Positions 43,302-52,109 of a stretch of 64,000 nt of DNA are shown here, in pieces. This DNA comes from CAWAHD01 sp963781785 (lineage in GTDB: Bacteria; Planctomycetota; Planctomycetia; Isosphaerales; Isosphaeraceae). The notes beneath the pieces were generated by a model that was given only the letters and a program-made list of their open reading frames with translations, was not told the DNA's origin and did not search any database. The stretch lies in the NCBI GenBank assembly GCA_963781785.1, contig CAWAHD010000002.1, forward strand, positions 3,782,001 to 3,846,000. The letters are read 5' to 3'. The translations under genes were made by a program, and so were the position numbers. Position 1 is the stretch's first letter, and each line of letters opens with the position of its first letter.

Positions 43302-44204
43302 ATGGTAGTCAGCAACGACATCATCGACATGTGGCGGGTGCCGCACGGCAAGTCAATTCGGCTCAAAGATTACGATCCCGGCTGGGCTGGCGACCCGAAG
43401 CTCCCCAAGGAAAAGCGCAAGCAATTCGCCGAACAGGTCCTTTCGCAAGACGTTTCCGCGCTGGCCGCTGCCCAGGACCGGTTGTACGCGGCCAACCGCT
43501 GGTCGGTTCTGATCATCCTTCAGGCGGTCGACGCGGCCGGCAAGGACGGCACGATCAAGCATGTCATGTCGGGCATCAATCCCCAGGGCTGCCAGGTTTT
43601 CAGCTTCAAACAACCGTCGGCCGAGGAGCTCGACCACAACTTCTTGTGGCGCTACGCCCGGGTCGTCCCCGAGCGCGGCCGGATCGGCATCTTCAACCGC
43701 TCGTATTACGAGGAAGTGCTGGTAGTGCGGGTTCACCCCGAGCTGCTCGAGGCCGAGCGCATCCCCGGCACCAAGGTCGACGACGATTTCTGGTCGGACC
43801 GCTTCGCGGATATCAATGCGTTCGAACGGCACCTCACTCGCAACGGCACGGTCGTGCTCAAGTTCTTCCTGTACCTGTCCAAGGACGAGCAGCGCAAGCG
43901 GCTTCTCAAACGGCTCAAGGACCCGAAAAAACAGTGGAAGTTTTCGGCGGCCGACGTGGCCGAACGTGCTTTCTGGAACGATTACATCAAGGCATTCGAA
44001 GACGCCATCAGCGCCACCAGCACCAAGTGGGCGCCCTGGCATATCATTCCCGCCGACCACAAGTGGGTCAGCCGCTCGCTCGTCGCCGGGATCTTGACCG
44101 ATACCATGGAGTCACTCGATCTCCAATACCCCGAGGTGACCGAGGAACAGCGCACCATCATCGCCCAAGCGAAAAAGCAGCTCGAAAGCGAGAAGGACGG
44201 CTGA
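43302..44204 (+). CDS. ppk2: Polyphosphate kinase 2 family protein
   Basis: 300 residues. PPK2 enzymes transfer phosphate between polyphosphate and nucleotides. The Walker A site is AVDAAGKDGTIKHVMSGINP, the Walker B/lid region GRIGIFNRSYYEEVLVVRVH, and the family features FKQPSAEELDHNFLWRYARV and WKFSAADVAERAFWNDYIKA are also present. ATG 43302 gives the usual N-terminus (SNDIIDMWRVPHGKSIRL); an in-frame extension to 43176 looks non-coding. Class and nucleotide preference (ADP or AMP) cannot be fixed by eye. It is divergent from rlmN and convergent with the TerB/HNH gene, with a hairpin in between. Confidence 0.94.
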   Translation: MVVSNDIIDMWRVPHGKSIRLKDYDPGWAGDPKLPKEKRKQFAEQVLSQDVSALAAAQDRLYAANRWSVLIILQAVDAAGKDGTIKHVMSGINPQGCQVFSFKQPSAEELDHNFLWRYARVVPERGRIGIFNRSYYEEVLVVRVHPELLEAERIPGTKVDDDFWSDRFADINAFERHLTRNGTVVLKFFLYLSKDEQRKRLLKRLKDPKKQWKFSAADVAERAFWNDYIKAFEDAISATSTKWAPWHIIPADHKWVSRSLVAGILTDTMESLDLQYPEVTEEQRTIIAQAKKQLESEKDG

Positions 44205-44321
44205 GCTGGCGCCTCGACCATCCGTAGACGGAACTCTCACTCCGACTCCGCCTCTCGGGGCTACTCCTTTCGCATGCGACAGCGAAACACAGGCAAGCTC
44301 CCCTCGCGGCAAAGGCGGCAT

Positions 44322-44350
44322 TTTCTACGCGGCGGGAAGCCGCGTAGAAA
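44322..44350. terminator. Hairpin between convergent genes, probable bidirectional terminator
   Basis: A perfect 12-bp stem, TTTCTACGCGGC / GCCGCGTAGAAA, with the 5-nt loop GGGAA. It lies between the ppk2 stop (plus) and the TerB/HNH gene stop (minus). There is an extra T before it and a short A run after it but no long T-tract, so termination strength is uncertain. Confidence 0.55.
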
Positions 44351-44364
44351 CCTCTCTCCCCTCG

Positions 44365-45741
44365 TCAGATACGGTCGCTCTTGAGCAAATTGCACTTTCG
44401 ACAGAGGAGCTGGACGTTCTTGACCGTGTTTGCCCCGCCCCGGGAGTGTGCAATGATATGGTCGAACTCGAGGTATTCATCTGCGCCGCACCGTGCGCAA
44501 CGACCGCCGTCGCGATCCCAGACCTCCCGCTTGACGTCGTCGGGAATGTGTCTCACCTTAGTTGAGGAGTAGCTCTCGCTCAGGAGAAACTTGTGCTTGG
44601 ATACCACGCCGGCCAGGATAGCACTCAGCTCCTCGACGTCCGAGACGAGGTAGCGTCCGGAACCTTGTCGTGCGTTGACCTTGATTTCCAAGCCATTAGA
44701 ATAGCTAATAATGTCTAAGATTCGTGATGGTTTATACGACAGGCTCTTGGTTGGTGAAATGAAATATATGTTGTTGCTGGTGACAAGCAGGTCGCCAGCC
44801 GCGGTAGTGCACCGTGTGCGGGTCTGGTAGATCAGGGTGCATGACCTGTCCCAATGGCAGATCTCCCCACCCTCGAGGAGTTTCCTGGTCCGGACCGAGG
44901 GTAGGTTTCCTGCACGATAGGCAGCTAGCCGCTTGACAAGCTCGATCCTCTGGTGGTATTTCGATACGTCGGCGTCACGCAACCCGGCCCAATCTTGGAG
45001 CCAGGCCAGTGTCTGTTCTTCCTCGGGAGTGACGATTCCGTCCTGGATCACCCGAGTGAAGCATTCCTTGTAGAGGGCCAGTGCCTCGGCGCGGACGACG
45101 GCGTTGGCTTGGTCGTCGGAGATGGCCAGTGCTTGCTTGCACCGGAGCAGTTCCTCCCGCACATTGGGTGTGACCAAGCCATCCCGGACAATCCGTCGAA
45201 ATGTTGCCAGGTAGGCTGACCGCGAGATGTCACTCGTCAGCCGAAAAGCCTCCTGTCTTGATATCCCAAGCTTGTGGCGGAGTAACTCCAATTCCGCAGA
45301 CTCCTCTCGGGTGATCTCTCCATCCGCCAATACATCACTCACGGCTTGTCCGTAGGTTGCTTCTTTTACGTTTTGCTCGATCCGCCCAATCCGAGCCGCG
45401 TCAAGCTCCAGAGCCGCCGAAAGCCAAGAGAGCTTCGCCTGCTCCTCCGTGGTGATTGTCCCATCTGCCATGACCTTGCGGCAAAGGTTGGTGTATATAT
45501 CTTCGCTGACCCGATCGGTGATGCCTGTGGAGACATCGCATTTTGCGATGAACTCAGAAACGCGAAAAGGCGCGGAATGAGGTTTTCGGAGTTCGTGAAG
45601 CAGTGCGATGCGGAACTGTGACTCTTCTTTCCGACGCCTCACTTCGCGTGCTTTGTTTTCCTGGAGGCTGTGATGATAAAGATATGCTATGCCGGCCGCG
45701 CTACGCGCCAGGGTAGAAACTAGGAGCAACTCAACGATCAT
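44365..45741 (-). CDS. Membrane-anchored protein with TerB-like repeats, PH/GRAM-like domain and HNH nuclease domain
   Basis: 458 residues in an unusual order. Residues 1-23 are a hydrophobic anchor. Four consecutive TerB-like helical units follow, each with an acidic signature: VMADGTITTEEQ (90-101), VLADGEITREES (137-148), IVRDGLVTPN (184-193) and VIQDGIVTPEEE (231-242). Residues about 280-385 form a beta-rich PH/GRAM-like domain (GDLLVTSNNIYFISPTKSLS). The C-terminus is a complete HNH nuclease: RCARCG (C415, C418), FDHIIAHSRGG (D427, H428), N442 and LLCRKCN (C447, C450). HNH domains cut DNA or RNA, and TerB-like domains occur in stress and conflict proteins. A defence or envelope-stress nuclease is an inference. 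ATG 45741 has no strong ribosome site. Confidence 0.85.
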   Translation of the reverse strand: MIVELLLVSTLARSAAGIAYLYHHSLQENKAREVRRRKEESQFRIALLHELRKPHSAPFRVSEFIAKCDVSTGITDRVSEDIYTNLCRKVMADGTITTEEQAKLSWLSAALELDAARIGRIEQNVKEATYGQAVSDVLADGEITREESAELELLRHKLGISRQEAFRLTSDISRSAYLATFRRIVRDGLVTPNVREELLRCKQALAISDDQANAVVRAEALALYKECFTRVIQDGIVTPEEEQTLAWLQDWAGLRDADVSKYHQRIELVKRLAAYRAGNLPSVRTRKLLEGGEICHWDRSCTLIYQTRTRCTTAAGDLLVTSNNIYFISPTKSLSYKPSRILDIISYSNGLEIKVNARQGSGRYLVSDVEELSAILAGVVSKHKFLLSESYSSTKVRHIPDDVKREVWDRDGGRCARCGADEYLEFDHIIAHSRGGANTVKNVQLLCRKCNLLKSDRI

Positions 45742-46039
45742 CGCGATCGCCTCCCATCAGCAACACCACACGTCAGTCAGGCTTCCTCCCAACATTGCGG
45801 GCCGACCTACGCTGTTCGCGCACCTGCGACTCGTCCACAGCACCACACAGTGCCGCCAACTAGCATCAGCATCGCACGCGCACGCGCACGGTGGTCCCGT
45901 CAAACGTTTGGGTCGAGACGCAATGTTAACGGTTTCTGACCACTTCACTGACATTGGCTAGATGAGTCATCAGGTCAGGGATTGTCAGAGCCGCTCAACC
46001 GGAGCGAACCGACAGTATTCATGGTTAAACATAAAGTAC

Positions 46040-46528
46040 TTAGATTCCCTGACCATGATTTCCGTCGGGCGTTGACGGGGCCGTAATGGTCATCATTCGC
46101 AGGGCCACCAGGAGACTGCGAATTTCCAACATATCAGGATGGTTTAACTGAAGGCGGTTGACCGTCACTCGCCCACAGGCGGTAATGCCCTCGATGAGAC
46201 ACGCATCTTGCTCCGACCATCGGAAGTGTTGCGTCCAGGGTTGCGTTCGGGGATTGAACAGAGCAGCGGTCTCCCCGCTCACGGTATCAACACCATGGGT
46301 GTGCGCCCATTTCGAAGCGTTGCAGTGCGGACAGGCCAGCGCAAGGTTACCCAACTCGGTGCGGCCACCACTGCTTCGAGGAATCACATGATCGATCGGA
46401 AACTGACTCACCTGGCCTCGAGACGGCAGACGACAGTATTCACAGCGGCCTCCTGCGCGCAGACCACGGCGGAACGAACCTGCGCGGAGAAGATACTCAA
46501 GTCTTTTCTTCCGCTTCCGGAAAGGCAT
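46040..46528 (-). CDS. HNH endonuclease
   Basis: 162 residues from ATG 46528. The HNH motif is complete: GGRCEYCRLP (C29, C32), FPIDHVIPRSSGGRTELGNL (D46, H47, N61) and ACPHCNASK (C66, C69, N70). The rest (GETAALFNPRTQPWTQHFRW and on) is a conserved tail of this small HNH family, which is frequent in cyanobacteria and planctomycetes and usually follows a small partner gene. Here its start overlaps that partner's 3' end by 32 bp. The target (invading DNA, or a homing-type function) is not known. Confidence 0.88.
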   Translation of the reverse strand: MPFRKRKKRLEYLLRAGSFRRGLRAGGRCEYCRLPSRGQVSQFPIDHVIPRSSGGRTELGNLALACPHCNASKWAHTHGVDTVSGETAALFNPRTQPWTQHFRWSEQDACLIEGITACGRVTVNRLQLNHPDMLEIRSLLVALRMMTITAPSTPDGNHGQGI

Positions 46529-46772
46529 TGTGGAGACCATCGAGCGCACGTCTGGCCTCAAGCGATTCCAAGGTCCGTTTCCGGGTAAAGTCAACCAAGG
46601 CCATGAGCTCGTCATGCTCGGCGTCGCTGAGGAATTCTTTCCGCTCCCCGAGATCCGCCAGCCGACTTTGAAGAGATGGCTCGAGCTCGTAGTCCGCGAT
46701 TTTTCGCAGGGCGGAAACACAAGCCTTAACAGCAGATTGGCGCGGCAAATCAGCCGTGGACGCGGTCGCCAT
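46497..46772 (-). CDS. Small helical protein paired with the HNH nuclease
   Basis: 91 residues from ATG 46772, which has AGGAG nine bases upstream; a GTG at 46790 is the other in-frame start. It is all-helical and charged (LGERKEFLSDAEHDELMALV and DFTRKRTLESLEARRALDGL). I do not recognise a named family, but it resembles the short protein found before small HNH nucleases in other genomes. The overlap with the nuclease gene implies co-translation. It might be an inhibitor or a specificity partner of the nuclease. Confidence 0.75.
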   Translation of the reverse strand: MATASTADLPRQSAVKACVSALRKIADYELEPSLQSRLADLGERKEFLSDAEHDELMALVDFTRKRTLESLEARRALDGLHNAFPEAEEKT

Positions 46773-46871
46773 CACAACGATCTCCTGCACTGAATTTGAT
46801 ACCAGAAGTCAATCATACGCGCAACCAGCACCGCGCTGAAAGATCAGATCCGCGGGTGGATTCAACGACTC

Positions 46872-49352
46872 TCAGTACACCGCCTCCGTCCGTCCCTCGG
46901 CGCCGACCTGGTAGGGCATCCAGGCCAGCACGACTCGCTCGATGGTAATGTCGCCTTTCTTGGGACGGAGCGGGAGCGGCTCGAGTACCAAAGCCTCGGG
47001 ACGCAGGGACGCAGCCATTGCCTCGATGTCTTCCTGAAACTTGCTCTGGAGGCCGTCCCGTTCTTGGCGCAACGATTCCAACTCCGAAGCGGCTTGGCCA
47101 ACCTCACCGCGCCGTTGGACGGCTCGGCTGGCGGTTTTTACGACCTTGGTCGCTCGGGTCACGTTCGTCTTGCTGATGGTCTTCCGGCCGAGCCAGTCCA
47201 GCACCGAGCTACCGATCGAAATGGCGTCCTCCAATGTTGAGCGGTTTACCTGGGCTTGCTCGCGCTCGAGCCGCTCGCGAGCGCGCCGGATCTTTTCCTG
47301 GATCTTCTCCAGCTTGGGCGCGTACTTGGCCCGCAGCTTCTCGACGCTTTGATCGCGGCTCTCGCGCGATGCTTGCACCAGCCGGAGCCGAAATTCCCGC
47401 TCTGTCTCCTCCGGCCGTGACCATTGTTTCAGTGCGGGACAGTTCCACACGGGTAAGGTCCGTTCGCGGTAAAGAAAGCTCTTGAAGGCCTTGGTCCATG
47501 CCGCGTAGCTCTTGGCTCGAGCCATTTCCCCGGGCAAGGGGGAAAAGCGTGCCCCGGCCTCAGGAGCCTTGTCGAGTTCGGGCACGCCATCGTCGAATGG
47601 CTCGCTTGAGTCCCAGGGCTCAGCCGGCATCTCTTCGTTGATCCCTCGGAGCAAGGCCAGCGTTTCCCAGTAGTCCACTCCGGCCTTCTTTTCGGCGTAA
47701 TGGAGCCGGGCCACGCCCATGAGTGCAGGCTGATACAGGAGCGATTCACCCGGCTGGGCACGTGCGCGGCGCGGCATGAAGAATTCAGGGACGTCCGGCG
47801 GCACGACCGGGCGGGCGCTGCCGGTGGCTGAAGATGCTGTTGGTCGTGGGCTCGATGCCACGCTTGGAGCCGAAGCCTGCGCCGCCGGCGTGCCTGCTTC
47901 GGCAGCCGGTTGCTCGGCCGGAGCTGGCACGGCAGCCGGCTTGCGCGAGGCCATCAAGCTCTGGATCTGCTCGCGGGTGAGAGGACCTCGCAGGTAAGAC
48001 AACGTCCACCGGGTCTGGAAGACGACCGGCTGGTCCTCGTGCACATTGTTCATCACGAAGACACGGTTGGCCAGTCCCGACAGGGTTTCGTCCATTTTCT
48101 TGCGGTCGAAAGCGTGCCCGGCCGCAGTGGAAGCGCCCTCCAGACCCTCGAGCACGCGATCCTTGTCGCGCTGGGTCTGCAACCGGCCCAGGAACCACGT
48201 GCCGGCATTCGAAAGTCCCTTGTAGTCCAGGTCAACCGGGTTTTGAGTCGCTAGCACAACCCCCAGGCCAAAAGCGCGGGCTTGCTTGAGCAGTGTCAGC
48301 ATGGGCATCTTCGACGGCGGGTTGGCCGTCGGGGGAAAGTAACCAAAGATCTCGTCCATGTAGAGGACGGCACGCAGGCTCGATGTCCCCGGCTGGGTCC
48401 GGATCCACGCGAGCACCTCGTTCAAGAGAATCGTGACGAAGAACATCCGCTCGTTGTCGGACAGGTGAGCAATCGACACGATCGAGAGCCGGGGTTTTCC
48501 TTGAGGCGTGTAGAGCAAGCTGGCGACGTCGAGGGCATCGCCCTCGAGCCAGCCGGCGAAGCCGGGCGAAGCCAGCAGGTTGTTCAGCTTCATCGCCAGG
48601 GTAAAACGATCCTTGGCCGGGAAGAACGCTTCGAGGTCAAGAACGCCGATTTTCTGGAATGGGGGAGACTGGACGGCGTGGATCAGGCTGCCCATATCGA
48701 GGTCATGCCCGGCGCGCCAGGAATGATCCAGAACGTTCGAGAGCAAGATATGCTCGCGGCTGGAGATCGGATCAGCGGTGATGCCCAGAAGCGCGAGCAG
48801 GCCGGAAACGGCCGAGGTGACCCGTTCGCGGTAAGCTTCGGTCTGGCTGACCAGGCCAGGGGGCGGGGCATCGAACGACCGGAGCACCGTGAGCGGCAAC
48901 CCAGCCGTGCTCCCAGGTGTATAGATCGCGAGGTCGACTGCCTCACGGAGCCGTGCGATCCGTGCACCATCCTGGCCCCACGCGGCCAGTCCTTCGGTCC
49001 ATTGCTGCGCCGTCTGGCCTGCGAACTCCTCCCGGCTTTGCCCTTTCCGACCGGCCTCGTCTGGATCAACCCACGGTGCAAAGTCGTCGGGCCGTAGCTC
49101 AGGAAAACACAGAAGCAGGTCGCCAATGTCCCCCTTGGGGTCGATGGCGATCACCGGGATGCCATCGATCGCTGCCTCTTCCAGCAAGCCAATCCCCAGC
49201 CCTGTCTTCCCGCTGCCGGTCATTCCCACGCACACGGCATGCGTGGTCAGATGCTTCGAGTCGTAGAGCAACAGATTGGGCGTGACCTGGCGCTTTTTCA
49301 GGTCGTATGTCTTGCCAAGGTAGAATAGCCCGAGCTTCTCGAAGTCTTGCAT
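46872..49352 (-). CDS. HerA/FtsK-superfamily ATPase with C-terminal coiled coil
   Basis: 826 residues. The ATPase core has Walker A GMTGSGKTGLGIGLLEEA (about 43-60), then VIAIDPKGDIGDLL, Walker B AVLYMDEIFGYF, and the sensor-like VVLATQNPVDLDYKGLSNAG and RVFVMNNVHE. This belongs to the DUF87/DUF853-like HerA branch of DNA-translocating or helicase-like ATPases. After about residue 470 come a Pro/Ala/Ser linker, a domain ending in FLYRERTLPVWNCPALKQWS, and a charged coiled coil (KYAPKLEKIQEKIRRARERL). The nuclease genes directly downstream on the same strand (82-100 bp away) raise the possibility of an ATPase-nuclease partnership, but this ATPase type also occurs alone. Confidence 0.9.
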   Translation of the reverse strand: MQDFEKLGLFYLGKTYDLKKRQVTPNLLLYDSKHLTTHAVCVGMTGSGKTGLGIGLLEEAAIDGIPVIAIDPKGDIGDLLLCFPELRPDDFAPWVDPDEAGRKGQSREEFAGQTAQQWTEGLAAWGQDGARIARLREAVDLAIYTPGSTAGLPLTVLRSFDAPPPGLVSQTEAYRERVTSAVSGLLALLGITADPISSREHILLSNVLDHSWRAGHDLDMGSLIHAVQSPPFQKIGVLDLEAFFPAKDRFTLAMKLNNLLASPGFAGWLEGDALDVASLLYTPQGKPRLSIVSIAHLSDNERMFFVTILLNEVLAWIRTQPGTSSLRAVLYMDEIFGYFPPTANPPSKMPMLTLLKQARAFGLGVVLATQNPVDLDYKGLSNAGTWFLGRLQTQRDKDRVLEGLEGASTAAGHAFDRKKMDETLSGLANRVFVMNNVHEDQPVVFQTRWTLSYLRGPLTREQIQSLMASRKPAAVPAPAEQPAAEAGTPAAQASAPSVASSPRPTASSATGSARPVVPPDVPEFFMPRRARAQPGESLLYQPALMGVARLHYAEKKAGVDYWETLALLRGINEEMPAEPWDSSEPFDDGVPELDKAPEAGARFSPLPGEMARAKSYAAWTKAFKSFLYRERTLPVWNCPALKQWSRPEETEREFRLRLVQASRESRDQSVEKLRAKYAPKLEKIQEKIRRARERLEREQAQVNRSTLEDAISIGSSVLDWLGRKTISKTNVTRATKVVKTASRAVQRRGEVGQAASELESLRQERDGLQSKFQEDIEAMAASLRPEALVLEPLPLRPKKGDITIERVVLAWMPYQVGAEGRTEAVY

Positions 49353-49485
49353 GGGTTCATCCTGTCGTCACGGTTGGACCAGCATGAGATTCCCGCCCAC
49401 CTGATGATCCAGATTGTACGATGCTTCTGAGGTCCAGCGAGATCGTTTCATCTCGCCTTGATCTGTACCTGGCCGAGGACTGTCG

Positions 49486-50595
49486 TCACGGCGACTTCCT
49501 ACTGGATTCCGGAGCTGCGTCTGCAGTCGGGACCGTTGTGTATTGCCCGATCAGCCGCGCGGCCTCGGTGCGGTACGGACTGCTGCTCAGCGCGTGGAGA
49601 ACTGGGATGACGCGACCGTTTGGCATGGGGTCGATAGCACGGATTGCTTGCGCCAGGCAGATTTGCTCATAGTCATTGCCGCGGCCCAGCAGCTTCTCGA
49701 GGGTCGGAATAGCCCGCTTGGCCCGAGCGCCCAGGGAGCCCAAGTGGCCGTAGGCAGCGACCCGCCGCATCCGGGCATTATCCCGCTTGATCCAGGTCGA
49801 AATCTCGTCGTCCGAAGCGTTGTCCTCAAGCGGAGAGAGAAAGGGTAGAACCAGATCGATGTAGGCCTCCGTATCGACTCGGTACATCACATCAAGCGGC
49901 GCCCATCCCTCGCCGCTGGCTGGGCTTGAGTCAACGATCATTTTGCGCAGCATTCGGATTACCAGGTCTTTCTTCGTCCGATCAATGACGAGAATCGTCT
50001 CGGCCGCAGCGAGACGAACGTTGAAGTCACGATCCACCAGCCACGCGGTCAGGTCGGGCTTCAAATCCTCGGCAAACATCAGCGCATGCATTGCCGCAGT
50101 TCGTATTGTGGGGGCTGAGTCACTGCCGGCCTTCAGGAGTGCCTCAACGATCTCCCGCCGCACAGGGCTCATAGAGGCCGTATACATGAGTCCAGAAAAG
50201 CCAAGCGTTTCCACCGCCCATTCTCGGGTCTTCAGATCACGGTCTTCTTTCAAGGCGGTCAGGCAAGCTGAGATTCCCTTTTGGCGGGACAGCTCGATTC
50301 GGATCAGATGTCTCCAAACACATCGACGAATCTGGGGATCTGGGTCGGCCAGTGACGCCATCAAGATTGGAACAACATCTTCTGCGCGGAATTTTGCGAG
50401 TTGAGACGCGATCCGTTCGCGTGCGTGAGCATCCAGGCCCGGGTCGCGCCATGCCTGAGCCAGCCTGCGCAACTCCCAGAAAGCCTCAACTCGCGGCCAA
50501 ACCTTCGGTTCTACGTCCACACCCAGCTTGACCAGACAGGCCACGATCAGGATCCCACAAAGCAGCGGGCCAATCCGTCGTTTTGCTCGGGCCAT
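49486..50595 (-). CDS. HEAT-repeat protein with N-terminal membrane anchor
   Basis: 369 residues. An N-terminal hydrophobic segment (RIGPLLCGILIVACLVKLGV) is followed by HEAT-type helical pairs: LMASLADPDPQIRRCVWRHL, LKAGSDSAPTIRTAAMHALM, LVDRDFNVRLAAAETILVID and GSLGARAKRAIPTLEKLLGR. HEAT repeats form solenoid scaffolds for protein binding; no enzymatic motif is present. A degraded paralogue lies upstream (51065-51532). The location is probably extracytoplasmic if the anchor is real. Function unknown. Confidence 0.85.
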   Translation of the reverse strand: MARAKRRIGPLLCGILIVACLVKLGVDVEPKVWPRVEAFWELRRLAQAWRDPGLDAHARERIASQLAKFRAEDVVPILMASLADPDPQIRRCVWRHLIRIELSRQKGISACLTALKEDRDLKTREWAVETLGFSGLMYTASMSPVRREIVEALLKAGSDSAPTIRTAAMHALMFAEDLKPDLTAWLVDRDFNVRLAAAETILVIDRTKKDLVIRMLRKMIVDSSPASGEGWAPLDVMYRVDTEAYIDLVLPFLSPLEDNASDDEISTWIKRDNARMRRVAAYGHLGSLGARAKRAIPTLEKLLGRGNDYEQICLAQAIRAIDPMPNGRVIPVLHALSSSPYRTEAARLIGQYTTVPTADAAPESSRKSP

Positions 50596-50759
50596 GACGG
50601 AACTCCCCCGGCACTAAGGGCGCGCAAACCGATAACTTCCCGAAGTTGGTGTCTTGAATTGCGGGTGTGAATCCTGTAATTCCAGTCTCCGAGTCATGTG
50701 TTTCTCTTGATATAGAGCTCGGACATTTCGGCGTCTGGCCGCCGCTTCAGGCTCGGTTC

Positions 50760-51000
50760 TCAAGCTTCGTTTCCTTCGTTTGCTTCTGTTCCAGGGTTGT
50801 TTGCGCCGGGCAGGACAAGCCTTGAGATTCCGTCAACGAGCGTGATTTCATGGAAGTTGACCAGGAGACCAAGGGGCACGTTCAGCAGTTGCATGTAACT
50901 CTAGCAACTGTGCCTCTGGATCGGCAGGACGTCACGGATGGCCTTCAGCTCAACGAGAAGACTACCATCGGCGAGCAAATCGAACTTCAGCTTGGAACAT
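50760..51000 (-). pseudogene. GxxExxY-family protein remnant
   Basis: Three reading frames in succession match one family. LKFDLLADGSLLVELKAIRD then VLPIQ (ending about 50918), PEAQLLE in a second frame, and MQLLNVPLGLLVNFHEITLV then DGISRLVL in a third (to stop 50760). This is the C-terminal two-thirds of the GxxExxY domain (IDLLV..VVELKA...EAQLLTY...GLLINF). The N-terminal part with the name-giving motif is missing. Two frameshifts and a truncation make it a dead gene. The flanks contain short inverted copies of a CCTTCGTTTCCTT-type sequence. Confidence 0.7.
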
Positions 51001-51064
51001 AAGGAAACGAAGGACACAAACAATTTCGAAGAGGGTCGCCAAAGCCGAAGCGCCGGATGAGGGG

Positions 51065-51532
51065 TCAATTGCGAGGATCGCCCTTGCCACCTGAATTCGC
51101 TACTTTCGCGTGCCATGATCTAAAAGCAACTGAAGGGTTGGAATCGCACTTTTTCCCTGGGAACCCACGCGCGTGCAGAAGATCGAGAGCAAGTAGCCGG
51201 ACTTTTTCGTCGTCATTTTGAAGCCACGACAGAAGCGTCGGCACCAGATCCTCGCAGGCTTGCAAATCGATCTCGCACAATAGGTCAACAGCCAACCTCA
51301 CAGCTTCCCCAGCGGGAATTTCTGGAGTGGAAACGCGGTGTGCCGCACCTTTTGCGGTATCAATCGTCCAGCGAAGAGTCTCCTTACCGGAAAGGTCTGT
51401 TGCGATAATCATCTTACGCAATGTCGGAGCGAATTGTTTTTTGTTCGTCGGATCAACGTTGAGTAGAGATGCCAGAGCACGCAGATGGGTCATTTGATCC
51501 AAGCTCGAGTCGCGCCATTTACGCTCGAGCAT
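51065..51532 (-). pseudogene. HEAT-repeat protein fragment (frameshifted paralogue)
   Basis: From ATG 51532 the frame reads LLSWLQNDDEKVRLLALDLL, then leaves the family. In the neighbouring frame it continues as VGSQGKSAIPTLQLLLDH to a stop at 51100, closely matching the end of the HEAT gene at 49486-50595 (GSLGARAKRAIPTLEKLL). A one-base shift at about 51178 and the missing N-terminal repeats indicate a decayed duplicate. Confidence 0.65.
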
Positions 51533-51553
51533 GCTTACCTTCCTTGTTCGAGA

Positions 51554-52009
51554 TCAAATGGCTTGATCAACGCGGCGAGTGAGTGGGTAAAGCGGGAAGG
51601 CGATCTCATTCTCGGACCAATGATACATGAGCAGGAGGCAATCGCGAGGGTCTAGCGCGTTCACGTAGACCTGAGACCCGAACCCTTGCACGACCTCCAC
51701 GGTTGGGTTCAGGCACGGTGCCAGGAGGATCATCTCCTCGTCGTTTTCGGCACGGACATTCTCCGAGCGGTTGATAAAATCCGACGCCTGAAATGTTGGA
51801 CTCTCGGGTAACCAAAAGCAGTACCCAACCGTCTGGCCGCGCTCGTTCCAAAGATCGTCCCAGAAGAAGAAATCGTTCTCCTTCAGGATCTGGAATTCGC
51901 AGTCGTCGACTCGGATGATCTCGGGATAACCTGTGCCCGAATCGACAAGTTCCGTGGCGTCTGCCGCGCGGACAGCGCCGCAAGCGCGAAATAGGACCAA
52001 GTACTCCAT
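51554..52009 (-). CDS. Hypothetical protein
   Basis: 151 residues from ATG 52009, rich in acidic and aromatic residues (FFFWDDLWNERGQTVGYCFW, AENDEEMILLAPCLN). There is a short hydrophobic beginning but no convincing signal peptide. I do not recognise a family. It lies in a stretch of remnants, just upstream of the HEAT fragment on the same strand (22 bp apart), and could be the partner of the lost gene. The function is unknown. Confidence 0.55.
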   Translation of the reverse strand: MEYLVLFRACGAVRAADATELVDSGTGYPEIIRVDDCEFQILKENDFFFWDDLWNERGQTVGYCFWLPESPTFQASDFINRSENVRAENDEEMILLAPCLNPTVEVVQGFGSQVYVNALDPRDCLLLMYHWSENEIAFPLYPLTRRVDQAI

Positions 52010-52109
52010 GACATCACCACCGCCGCCAGGACCGTCGCGACCAAAACGCTCTCAAGGACTTCATCAGTCTACACCTCCGGTTCATTTGCTCTGGGTAACC
52101 CCCGCAAAC

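Noticed and set aside
43163..44227. A 354-codon plus-strand frame overlapping ppk2
   Set aside because: It is the +2 shadow of ppk2; the ppk2 frame carries all family motifs.
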